Origin: Trachythela sp. YZ-2020
Taxonomy: Eukaryota > Cnidaria > Anthozoa > Malacalcyonacea > Clavulariidae
Direction: 5' to 3'
Length of the DNA: 64,000 nucleotides
NCBI GenBank assembly: GCA_016169945.1
Contig: JADLSH010000358.1
Span: 4,063,001-4,127,000, forward strand
Under the pieces are notes generated by a model that searched no databases, was not told the origin of the DNA, and saw only the letters and a program-made list of their open reading frames with translations. Positions 53,616-64,000 of this stretch are shown piece after piece; positions within the stretch are counted from its first letter, which is position 1, and each line of letters starts with the position of its first letter. The position numbers were made by a program, and so were the translations under genes.

Positions 53616-55530
53616 ATGATGCCAGCAAGCCAAACATTCTTGATATTCCGTATTTTGCCTACGACGACTTCAATCTAGATAATGTGACTGATGATGAATG
53701 CAAGCGAAGTTTCGATTTTGTCGAAGTGATATTTACAATTTGATCGATGTTCTTCGTGTACCAGCTGAGTCGACTTGTTACAATGGCCTTAAAGTTGACG
53801 CGGTTGAAACGATGTGTGTATTTTTAAAGCGTTTTTCCTATCCGTGCAGGTACGCAGATTTAATACCTTGATTTGCTAGACCAGAACCTCAATTGTGCAT
53901 GATTGTAAATAGAATGATGGATATAATATACGATACCTGGCATAATTTGTTCACGTTTGCACTATCAGCTCATATACGACTCGAGTTCGTAGAATAATTG
54001 TTAACTATATGATGCCAGCAAGCCAAACATTCTTGATATTCCGTATTTTGCCTACGACGACTTCAATCTAGATAATGTGACTGATGATGAATGCAAGCGA
54101 AGTTTCGATTTTGTCGAAGTGATATTTACAATTTGATCGATGTTCTTCGTGTACCAGCTGAGTCGACTTGTTACAATGGCCTTAAAGTTGACGCGGTTGA
54201 AACGATGTGTGTATTTTTAAAGCGTTTTTCCTATCCGTGCAGGTACGCAGATTTAATACCTTGATTTGCTAGACCAGAACCTCAATTGTGCATGATTGTA
54301 AATAGAATGATGGATATAATATACGATACCTGGCATAATTTGTTCACGTTTGCACTATCAGCTCATATACGACTCGAGTTCGTAGAATAATTGTTAACTA
54401 TATGATGCCAGCAAGCCAAACATTCTTGATATTCCGTATTTTGCCTACGACGACTTCAATCTAGATAATGTGACTGATGATGAATGCAAGCGAAGTTTCG
54501 ATTTTGTCGAAGTGATATTTACAATTTGATCGATGTTCTTCGTGTACCAGCTGAGTCGACTTGTTACAATGGCCTTAAAGTTGACGCGGTTGAAACGATG
54601 TGTGTATTTTTAAAGCCTTTTCCTATCCGTGCAGGTACGCAGATTTAATACCTTGATTTGCTAGACCAGAACCTCAATTGTGCATGATTGTAAATAGAAT
54701 GATGGATATAATATACGATACCTGGCATAATTTGTTCACGTTTGCACTATCAGCTCATATACGACTCGAGTTCGTAGAATAATTGTTAACTATATGATGC
54801 CAGCAAGCCAAACATTCTTGATATTCCGTATTTTGCCTACGACGACTTCAATCTAGATAATGTGACTGATGATGAATGCAAGCGAAGTTTCGATTTTGTC
54901 GAAGTGATATTTACAATTTGATCGATGTTCTTCGTGTACCAGCTGAGTCGACTTGTTACAATGGCCTTAAAGTTGACGCGGTTGAAACGATGTGTGTATT
55001 TTTAAAGCGTTTTCCTATCCGTGCAGGTACGCAGATTTAATACCTTGATTTGCTAGACCAGAACCTCAATTGTGCATGATTGTAAATAGAATGATGGATA
55101 TAATATACGATACCTGGCATAATTTGTTCACGTTTGCACTATCAGCTCATATACGACTCGAGTTCGTAGAATAATTGTTAACTATATGATGCCAGCAAGC
55201 CAAACATTCTTGATATTCCGTATTTTGCCTACGACGACTTCAATCTAGATAATGTGACTGATGATGAATGCAAGCGAAGTTTCGATTTTGTCGAAGTGAT
55301 ATTTACAATTTGATCGATGTTCTTCGTGTACCAGCTGAGTCGACTTGTTACAATGGCCTTAAAGTTGACGCGGTTGAAACGATGTGTGTATTTTTAAAGC
55401 CTTTTTCCTATCCGTGCAGGTACGCAGATTTAATACCTTGATTTGCTAGACCAGAACCTCAATTGTGCATGATTGTAAATAGAATGATGGATATAATATA
55501 CGATACCTGGCATAATTTGTTCACGTTTGA
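53571..55530 (+). repeat. Five tandem units of about 393 bp (amplified transposase 5' part)
   Basis: Unit starts (ATCAGCTCATATACG) are at 53571, 53964, 54357, 54749 and 55141. Units are nearly identical, differing mainly at a C/G and T-run site (AAAGCGTTTTTCC, AAAGCCTTTTCC and similar). Each begins with the right arm of foldback B. It then carries coding sequence for a Harbinger N-terminal region (SDIYNLIDVLRVPAESTCYN, VFLKRFSYPCRYADL, RPEPQLCMIVNRMMDIIYDT across frames). Only the last unit continues into the DDE domain. Confidence 0.95.
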
Positions 55531-56190
55531 ACAACCCTGGGTTGGGTCGTCCAAAATTGGAAAGTTTTGCAGAGGCAATTTATCTGAAAGGTGCAGCTTT
55601 AAGCAACTGCTGGGGCTTTATAGATGGAACTGGGAGACTTATATCCAGGCCTGGGAAGCACCAAAGAGTGTTATATAATGGACATAAGAAAGTTCATGCA
55701 CTTAAATTTCAATCCATTGTTGCACCAAATGGCTTAATTGCGAATCTATTTGGACCAGTGGAAGGAAAACGCTATGATAGTGCGATGTTAGCACAATCAC
55801 AAGTTCTTGGGCAACTTCAAAACCATTCATTGGATACTGATGGCAATGTACTTTGCATCTATGGTGATCCAGCCTACCCAGTAACTCAAACAATTCAAAG
55901 CCCTTTTCGAGACGCCATGTTAACTGAAATCCAAAAAGAGTGGAATAAGTCCATGAGCAAGTTAGAATCTCAGTGGAGTGGATTTTCGGTGACATTGTTA
56001 ATTACTTTAAATTTGTTGACTTTAAGAAGAATTTAAAGATTCGCTTAGGTGCTGTGGGGGAAATAGTGTATGTCACCTGTGCATTACTACACAACGCAAG
56101 AGCCATGATGAATATTTTCAATAACATTCATCTGTGGATATATCTAGGGATCATCCATTTAGTGCGTACGCAACTGAGGGAGGGGGGTTA
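55445..56190 (+). pseudogene. PIF/Harbinger-type DDE transposase (HARBI1-like)
   Basis: From the last tandem unit the frame continues RPEPQLCMIVNRMMDIIYDT, then GRPKLESFAEAIYLKGA and CWGFIDGTGRLISRPGK (first catalytic Asp). Next come YNGHKKVHALKFQSIVAPNG, LFGPVEGKRYDSAMLAQS (second Asp region) and LCIYGDPAYPV. After a one-base frame change near 55960 come VRISVEWIFGDIVNYFK (catalytic Glu) and IRLGAVGEIVYVTCALLHN. Catalytic residues are all readable, but frame changes at about 55530 and 55960 and the repeat expansion upstream make it inactive. Harbinger transposases work with a MYB-like partner, not found here. TAA-flanked MITEs such as 13602-14141 could be relatives, but end homology was not shown. 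Confidence 0.8.
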
Positions 56191-56317
56191 AGCTTTTTGC
56201 AGTTTTTGCGTGCGACTATTGTTTATGTGACGTCATTTCTATTGTTCTTTGCGTACAAGGGGAAAGGAGGGGTACAATTTTCGAAACTTTTTGCATACAT
56301 ACTAAATGGATGACCCC
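56147..56317. mobile_element. 171-bp MITE
   Basis: Inverted ends GGGATCATCCATTTAGTGCG (56147 onward) and CATACTAAATGGATGACCCC (to 56317), about 27 bp with a few mismatches. It truncates or directly follows the transposase C-terminus. Confidence 0.75.
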
Positions 56318-56329
56318 CCCAGTTAAATA

Positions 56330-56920
56330 TTTTAAGTAAATGTAATTATTGTGTTCCAAAATACAAATATTTCTGACGCCACATAAACACTTTCTCCTTG
56401 ACGAGTAACATCATCTGGCGTTAGAGTTTAGACGTAGTAAAATGACAAAGTAAGCGCATTGTATCTAACGAGCAATTTGATTGGCTAATTGTGCGTGCTT
56501 TATGACGCAATAAAGCACGGCCACTGTTTCGCTTGTTAAATTTTTCTCGGAATTGTCAATACAATATGAACAAAATTATAATAGTTTTAGATCCAAAGTC
56601 TGTCAGAAAGCAAAAAAGTAGACCTATACGAGTTGAAAAAAGCCAGCCAACAAATGACAACGGGACATAAACGGCGAATAAAGATTCTGAAATATACTTT
56701 TTAGCTTGAAAGTTCGCCGCATTTAACGGCGACAAGAAACGCGAAAATCTGTGCTATTTTGACATTCAAAGGTACAAAAACTCTATTTAAACACAAACCA
56801 AACCAAATTTATGATATATCCACAGTTCTAGGTGCAAAAAATTAAAATTAACCATTTTGGCATTGATTTAGATAACACTATTTCTATAGTTTTTAAGCTG
56901 TCAAGATGCAACGACAAAAA
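56330..56920. other. Stretch without recognisable genes
   Basis: AT-rich. No motif found. Confidence 0.4.
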
Positions 56921-56924
56921 CCTA

Positions 56925-58885
56925 TAGTCTAGGACCTGTATAGGAGTTTGTATGCGTTTCATTTAGCACAGGCAATCTCAACTGTTTTAGGGTAAAATGA
57001 CCATGGCGGTCAACATGGCATATGTGCGAAAACCTGAATCCGGGACGAAAGTCCCCGCCCTGAAACAAAAGTGCCGACATAGCTCTAACTTCCGAAAAGC
57101 AGAAGCGACAGCCTTTCTGAAGTGCTTATGGTGTTTAGAAGGTTGCTTTTAGGGGTAGTTATTGGAAGGAAAAAATTGTCTAAGTATAATATTTTACAAG
57201 AAAATGACCATGCACCACCCCAGGTCAACTGCTAATTATCCATGAAATAACTAATATACCTGGCAGAGATTAAATTTTCTTATTTTTTATCATGGGATGA
57301 AAAACTATGCTTAATTTAATATAATTATTGTAGATTTCATTGACATTGTTTTGTTTAAATATAATACATTTTATTTCACTTACCCACCAAAACACGATTT
57401 CAGCCATATTTTGCCGTCAGTATCATCAATTGTTGTACTTTTACATAATGATAGATGGCTAGATTTCAACCAAGTTTCGTCTTTGAAGCAGTGCAGTGTA
57501 TTTTATCTTCGATATTGTGTCCTTCGATATTTCGTCGCCATTGCAATGCCTCGCCGTTCCCGATAAATGCCACTTCTTCGTCTTCATATGTATTTAGATT
57601 ACAGTATGTACTTCATTGTAGAATAGTCCCAATCGAAAACTAGAGTAGTATACTCACTTGAAAGGAAAAAACCTCCCGTAACAAATTTAGGATCAGAATC
57701 AAAGACACAAGTTTAAAAATAATTTGAAAGTCAGAAAACTCCTCGTGGGCTACTTGACAGGGAGTAATATTTTCACGAAACCACAGAACCAGTAAATATA
57801 TTATATTTATTGTATTTTTATGATTTATGAAAAAAACAATAAATATTTGCGTATTTTCTATTGTTTTTATCATAAATCATAAAAATACAATAAATATAAT
57901 ATATTTACTGGGTTCTGTGGTGGCGAACCAGCATTTCGTGAAAATTATGCCCCCCCCTGTCAAGTAGCCACGAGGAGTTTTCGCGAAGATTGCGCGTGAC
58001 TTTCAAATTATTTTTAAACTTGTGTCTTTGATTCTGATCCTAAATTTGTTATGGGAGGTTTTTCCTTTCAAGTGGGAGTATACTACTCTAGTTTTTCGAT
58101 TGGGACTATTCTACAATGAAGTACTCTTGGATACTGTAATCTAAATACATATGAAGACGAAGAAGTGGCATTTATCGGGAAGACAAGCGGCGAGGCATTG
58201 CAATGGCCGCTATTTGACGAAATATCGAAGGACACAATATCGAAGATAAAATACACTGCACTGCTTCAAAACTTGACGAAACTTGGTTGAAATCTTCTTT
58301 AGCCATCTATCATTATGTAAAAGTACAACAATTGGATGATACTTGCGAGACTCGGCGATAAAAAGCAAACAAGACGGCAAAATATGGCTGAAATCGTGTT
58401 TTGGTGGGGGGTAAGTGAAATAAAATGTATTATATTTAAACAAAACAATGTCAATCTACAATAATTATATTAAATTAAGCATAGTTTTTCATCCCATGAT
58501 AAAAATTGTTAGGAAATAAGAAAATTTAATCTCTGCCAGGTATATTAGTTATTTCATGGATAATTAGCAGTTGACCTGGGGTGGTGCATGGTCATTTTCT
58601 TGTAAAATATTATACTTAGACAAATTTTTCCTTCCAATAACTACCCCTAAAAGCAACCTTCTAAACACTATAAGCACTTCAGAAAGGCTGTCGCTTCTGC
58701 TTTTCGGAAGTTGGAGCTATGTCGGCACTGCCGTTTCAGGGCGGGGTCATTTTCAGGACTTTCGTCCCGGATTCAGGTTTTGGCACATATGCCATGTTGA
58801 CCGCCATGGTCATTTTACCCTAAAACAGTTGAGATTGCCTGTGCTAAATGAAATGCATACAAACTCCTATACAGGTCCTAGACTA
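56925..58885. repeat. 2-kb imperfect palindrome (arms about 0.92 and 1.03 kb)
   Basis: TAGTCTAGGACCTGTAT at 56925 and its inverse ending at 58885 bound the structure. The arms stay alignable throughout, for example GTAAAATGACCATGGCGGTC near 56990 with GACCGCCATGGTCATTTTAC near 58800. The spacer is only about 20 bp (57841-57860). Small indels and substitutions show the arms have diverged. It appears noncoding; the open frame starting FKYNTFYFTYPP is present in both arms only because the arms are copies. Confidence 0.9.
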
Positions 58886-59755
58886 CTACACAAATACGAC
58901 ATGTTTATGGATTTCTTGACAGTTTGTGTGAGAATTTTTTTACTACCAACCATTTAACAACAAAAACACAACAAAAATATTCAAACAGTACCTTCAAACA
59001 TAAACTGCCTGATATATTTGGTTCAAGATGAAAATCCAACTTGACAGCCAATGTCGTCAAAGCAGCTTGACAAAAACCTTCGCTTTTATACCGAATCCAG
59101 GACAAAAGTGAAGCAGAACAACAAAAAACTAATCTGTCTATCATTGTGGACTATTTTCGAGAAATTTGCAACAGTTTTTGTGCCTTTTAATCCCTAATTT
59201 TTGTTGAGTTGCACGTTTTTTGCTCCCCCGTCTTGTAGTTGTTGCCAAGCAATGAAAACATTGAAAAGCTTGCGAGTGAAGGGGCGCCGATGAGAACGCT
59301 GTAAGTAGGATACTATTTTAGTGAGTACGGCGCCAACAACCTTAAAAATTGATACTTAAAACCCATTCAATATAGATGTTTTATTGGTTTGAGATTCCTA
59401 ATTTGCTGGAGTTGTAATATTTTCTTAGAATAATCCTTGTTGTGTAACGCTACAGGTGTATATGCTATTTGACTACACGCAAACGCTGACTACACAAAAA
59501 TATCTTGTAGCGTGGACTGCACGAAGCATTGACTACACGAAAGATTGACTACACGAAGCTCTAAAAGCTTTGTGTAGTTATGAATTTACTACACGAAGGT
59601 ACAGTTGAATGAGTTTGCGTGTACACGCAACCTACACGCAACTTGGTCCACGAAGGGTGTTACAATACTTCTGAGCGGCACTGTATTATTCCTTTTGAAC
59701 TAGATTCCGAGAAAAATCTTAGGTACAGTAGTCTTAGGTGGGCTAAGTTAATATA
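58886..59755. other. Gap with a cluster of ACTACACGAA motifs
   Basis: 59484-59660 holds six or more ACTACACGAA/ACTACACGCA copies in one orientation and one or more inverted. The rest is unremarkable. Confidence 0.6.
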
Positions 59756-59835
59756 AGATAGTTTTAGTCTAGGACCTGTAATGAATTTGTATGCATTTCA
59801 TTTAGGACAGATAATCTCAACTGTTTTAGGGTAAA

Positions 59836-60105
59836 TATTAAATTTTGTTGGCATCTCACTCGATTGAATAATAGTTGAAGGGTTTTTGTAGATGGAAATT
59901 ATCGAGGGTAAATTCTATACGTTTATTAGACCTAACCAGGAAGAGCTGCGAAAAACGCAACTATAGGTCCCTGGCAGGAATTGAACCTGCGGCCCTGCGA
60001 TTCCGGTGCAGCGCTCTAACCAACTGAGCTACAGAGTCCAGCTGTCGAGCTCTAACCACAAGTTCATGTATATATATGATGGTAATGTCATTATAGGTTA
60101 TGGGT
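59836..60105 (-). repeat. tRNA-derived SINE copy (minus strand)
   Basis: A tRNA-like head at 59968-60041 (minus strand: GGACTCTGTAGCTCAGTTGG, then TTCAATTCCTGCCAGGGACC) with clear A and B boxes and a T arm that pairs. Its tail contains TCAATCGAGTGAGATGCCAA, as in the 12.7-13.6 kb copies. A TATATACATGAACTTGTGG leader precedes the head. Confidence 0.8.
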
Positions 60106-60430
60106 AAATATTAAATTTTGTTGGCATCTCACTCGATTGAATAATAGTTGAAGGGTTTTTGTAGATGGAAATTATCGAGTGTAAATTCTATACGTTTATT
60201 AGACCTAACCAGGAACAGCTACGAAAAACGCAACTATAGGTCCCTAGCAGGAATTGAACTGCGGCCCTGCGATTCCGGTGCAGTGCTCTAACCAACTGAG
60301 CTACAGAGTCCAGCTGTCGAGCTCTAACCACAAGTTCATGTTTGGCACATATATATGATGGTAATGCCATGTTAGGTTCATGTATATATATGATGGTAAT
60401 GCCATGTTAGGTTATGGGTAAATATTAAAT
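60106..60430 (-). repeat. tRNA-derived SINE copy, tandem with the previous
   Basis: Head at 60238-60313 with small deletions; tail at 60106-60235. The leader is extended by a repeated CATGTATATATATGATGGTA block (60367-60400). Confidence 0.8.
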
Positions 60431-60842
60431 GGGTAAATATAAAATGACCATGACGGACATGGCATATGTGCCAAAACCCGTATCCGGGGCGAAATACCTG
60501 AAAATGACCACGCCCAGATACGGCACTATTGACATAACTCTATCTCTTGAACCATGAAAGCTACAGACTTTCTGAAGTGCTTATGGTGTTTAGAGTGGTC
60601 ACTTTTAGGGGTGGTCATTGGAGAGTGAAATGTGTCTGGGTATAATATTTTACAAGAAAATGATTATGCACATCCCATGTCAACTGCCAATTATACATCA
60701 CATAACTTCATACACCTTAGAACGGCTATATTTTCTTATTTCCTAAATATTTTTTCATAGGATAAAAAACTATACTTATTTCAATATAATACTAAAAGAT
60801 TTCATGAGGGTTGATATTGTTTTGTTGAGATATAATACAGTT

Positions 60843-63800
60843 ACAAAACTAGAAAGGTTTTACCTGAACACCGATCAAACGAAATTTTTCGAAATCACCA
60901 TTTTTCTGTCTTTATTCACTGAAAATTTGGTAATGTCCAATCTCCCATAACATACGTCTATCATGTGATGTAACCTTAAATTTATACGAAAATTCATAAC
61001 GCTACATAAGATTCAAATAGGATATTTGATTTCATATATATTTGTAATTACATAAGTTAATAATATTCTTATTTTAAGATGTATCTTATACAGATTGCTC
61101 AACGAGTAAGCTGTGAGCAACTTGCCAACTCTTCATTCAATTTGGACGATGGAAACGATGTGCATTTCTACCACTAGAAGAAAAATAAATCAATTAGACG
61201 ATCAATACACTGTTAATAATTTCAGAGCTCATTTTCTGTTCCTATTGTAAATACAACAAGCGTTGCGCGCCTAATATGTTTGAAGATTACCAGTATAGCA
61301 ATGGATGCATACAGCACTTTCTCCATACAAGCCCAGATCCAAGGTTACAAACGTTCAACAGACTATCGGAAGGTGAAAGCGGAATGATTGGGGCTCAATT
61401 ATTTATTATTCATTTTCAATATTTCCAAATTAATCATTCATTATTTTGTATTTTTCCACCATAAATCTCTTATGTGTCTTTTTAACACAAACATCCATTC
61501 TTGATTCATTTAATTTTCCGATCTGTTATTCATTATTCCGCTTCAACCTAATTAAACCAGCTTTAGAGGCGAATTCTTAAAATATTGATATGTTTGTCAC
61601 AAATATATAATAAACTCGAAATACGTTTATCATCCAATTTCGAAACATTTCAAAGATTGTGATAAGATCCGGCTATTGATTCGTTCCTCAACAACCTTAT
61701 CCGTGTTTGGAAATAAAAATATATAACTGTTTCTCCTGCTGCCTCGTGCCAGGTATCTATAACGAATTACAGGAAATGAACTGTAGGGTTGCGTTCTGGA
61801 GCGCTTGACAATCTTGTAAACTGTCATGGCGGACGAGATGTAGTTAAGCTTAAGAAATCAATGCTCAGATTATTTATCCAAAAATAGCATAGAGATATAC
61901 AGGGTGTATATAAAAAAGCGCAATCCTCGGTTCAAATGTGGATTTTGAAAAGAATATAGCAGTAAAGCATAATATGTTTACATTCATTTGAAAGCTTAGC
62001 CATTCAGCTTTCCAACGATGGTTTGCTTTTTAAATTTGATCGATTGGTTCGCGAAAAATATTACTTTAAGTAACTGAGATTGGAAAATTGAATATTCGAG
62101 ATGCAATAATAAAGCGGCCCTGAAATAGACGAACTCATTTCGTAAAAATCCCCGAAACTATCAAAGCTTTTTGCTAAAAGCAGATCAAAATCAAGTATGT
62201 ACATTCCTTCGCACTATTTTTTACTTATTACTAACTTTCCATACACAGCGGTGCAGGTTTAAACAGTTTAAGCTTGCGGCCACCAACTTGGTAATTTCTG
62301 TTTACGTTACAATTAACATACGGCGCTGTACGACGGGCAATACACGGCAGTGGCGTAGGTGAGCTTGGGCCCCCCCAATATTGAATACGTTCCTACCACT
62401 GATCTAATAATAGACTGGATATAGCTTCTATACCTATGAAAAATGAAGCCAAAATCAATCGGCGCAAATCTACTTCCGGTTACCACTTCGCAGCGAAAAC
62501 AATATGGAGTTGTATAGGGAAATGAGTCGGCGAGGCTGGTTTTTCACAATTTTGAGGCATTTCCATGCGCTGGACTAAACCGTTCGTCTTGTAATGAAAA
62601 GAACAGGATATTTTCTTACATTTGGAGAGATACTTTTGTAGATTTCGATAAAAAATCACCGCTAAAGACGTTTGACAAGTTGCATACGCGAAGTCCATTT
62701 TCGGCCAAAACTCTCTGCCAAGTGGTCTTTCATGCTGGCATTTTCGCTAAACAAATACTCTGACTGGATAGAAACTCAAGTCGAATGGATTAAACGAAAG
62801 GTAAGCAATGTATAATAAGCGTTTGTCTTTCTCGATCAAGCGAAAAAGTATAGAATATCGGTGTTGCTCTCGGGTTGTTGTGCTATGCCTATATGAACAT
62901 TTATAGCAACAATAATTTAATTAAATTTCTTTCTCACTTTGTTTTTAGAAACCACTTCCATGGCTGTTTTCCCAAGTTGGTAGAAGCGGACTTTACTATA
63001 ACACTCTGATATAATCTTTATCAACTTGAATATATGGTTATCATCAACATATCAACTTGAATATGATGGTTATCATTAGCTAAAACAATGGAAAAAGTGC
63101 CCCTTTCTAATAGAAGAGGTGCCCCTAAGACAAAGTGCCCCCCAACTTGAAGTTGCTTCCTATGCCTATGATACTCTGTCTAACACCAGATAATTCTACT
63201 TGTCAAGGGAAGCATTATGCACCTTTAATGGGTTAATTAGTAGAACTCTGTACATTTTTTATGAAACATGAAGTAGCATGTCAACCATCTTGGTGGTTTT
63301 GAAATGACCTCAAAGAAGCCAAATTGCCAAGCACCAATATTTAATGACCAGTATTTGTTACCAACAAGGAAATGCATGAGAACAACCAACAGAACACACA
63401 AGACAACCAGTTGCAGTCTATGATACTCTTATGTATGTGGGAAAGTGATATTTCCACACTTAATTTGCATACATGTAATGTATACTTTATGGAAAAGGTC
63501 AACATTTTGCCAACCCCACCCATGGCCTTCTCTCCCTTTTGCAAGAAACCCTGAAAATGTTAGACTATGGAATATTACAAGAGAGGAGAGCAGCTCACCA
63601 GAATTTACTAGGGGTCTTAATCTGGTGAGGGAAGACCATGGGCATGGTACAGTAAAAATATAATTATCAGTTTATCCATACTATGTTAAAACAACTAATT
63701 TTTATACAGCATTATTAAAAATGTGAGTCACATAGCTATTCATGTTCATATGATTACAAAATGTTCATCTACTTTGGAAAAGGAACAGAGAATTTATTGT

Positions 63801-64000
63801 TCAATGATACAGTCACTTCAACAAGCCACTTTCTATAATACGGGACCTCTCTGCCATCACAGCGGTCAGCACCAGTGGATCAGGATGACATGTCTTAATA
63901 ATGTTTTCTAATTTCAATGTTTTAGTCTCTATATAATAAAAATTTCAAATGTGAGAATTGACAACTAGTCAAACTTGGCATACACCATTTTAATATGGTG
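60843..64000. other. Stretch without recognisable genes
   Basis: No coding motif found on either strand. A hAT-like end (CAGTGGCGTAGGTGAGCTTG) lies at 62349 with a very degraded possible counterpart near 63140-63170. Short frames here show no composition or motif that supports a gene. Confidence 0.45.

Larger units (their letters stand above)
59762..60842. mobile_element. Third copy of the palindrome arm, split by SINEs
   Basis: It starts TTAGTCTAGGACCTGTAATG and continues collinearly with 56925 onward (ATGACCATGACGGACATGGC, GACTTTCTGAAGTGCTTATG, TAATATTTTACAAGAAAATG) to about 60842. It is broken at about 59835-60430 by two tandem SINE copies. Only a single arm is present. Confidence 0.8.

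Noticed and set aside
57351..58443. A paired gene encoding an FKYNTFYFTYPP-type protein in both directions
   Set aside because: The two frames are copies because they lie in the arms of a palindrome. No domain, start context or splice logic supports coding.
62349..63170. A complete hAT MITE starting CAGTGGCGTAGGTGAGC
   Set aside because: The right end is too degraded and no 8-bp duplication could be found.

Overview
The window looks like nuclear DNA of an AT-rich invertebrate, most probably an anthozoan cnidarian. The reasons are spliced genes with GT-AG introns, a stonustoxin-like/AIG1-type GTPase gene of a kind common in corals and anemones, a DUF6589-type gene, and a dense mixed load of metazoan transposable elements. 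The species cannot be fixed from the sequence alone. Very little of the window is ordinary host coding sequence; most of it is layered, decayed mobile DNA.

Layout. 1-5.4 kb: the 3' end of a CR1/L2-like LINE, then a tyrosine-recombinase (DIRS/Ngaro-like) retrotransposon with an intact SGNH-hydrolase ORF and frameshifted Gag, RT/RNase H and recombinase. 5.4-7.6 kb: a minisatellite with a unit of about 41 bp, sitting between two pieces of a LINE. 8.6-24.4 kb: a minus-strand stonustoxin-like/GTPase gene. One 3.4-kb exon and one 138-bp exon can be joined in phase across an intron of about 12.3 kb. That intron holds a LINE carrying two nested insertions, a 4.6-kb long-inverted-repeat element with three further MITEs inside its left arm, a hAT MITE and a Ty3/gypsy relic.

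24.5-26.7 kb: a second gypsy relic and rearranged Penelope-like element (PLE) endonuclease ends with hammerhead-like motifs. 29-30 kb: a recent 420-bp direct duplication. 30-39.3 kb: a head-to-tail array of five copies of a LINE with a restriction-like endonuclease (R2/R4/NeSL/HERO group). Each copy ends in (ATT)n and the next truncated copy begins inside or directly after that repeat. A well-formed hammerhead ribozyme lies inside one copy.

39.3-40.3 kb: another CR1/L2-like LINE. 42.7-46 kb: a spliced but frameshifted DUF6589-type gene (+). 46.6-49 kb: a decayed RecQ-like helicase (-). 50.2-51.7 kb: a Tigger/pogo transposase pseudogene (-). 52.8-56.3 kb: a TIR-bounded segment with a Crypton/ZMYM-like first exon, foldback repeats, and a Harbinger-type transposase whose 5' part has been amplified as five tandem 393-bp units. 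56.9-58.9 kb: a 2-kb imperfect palindrome. A third copy of its arm at 59.8-60.8 kb is split by two tRNA-derived SINEs. 60.9-64 kb: no recognisable gene.

No operon-like cooperation exists here. What ties the window together is nesting. Several insertions are documented by target-site duplications together with an unoccupied copy of the same site elsewhere in the window, so relative insertion order can be read directly. The clearest case is two hAT-type MITEs inserted one after the other at the same 8-bp target.
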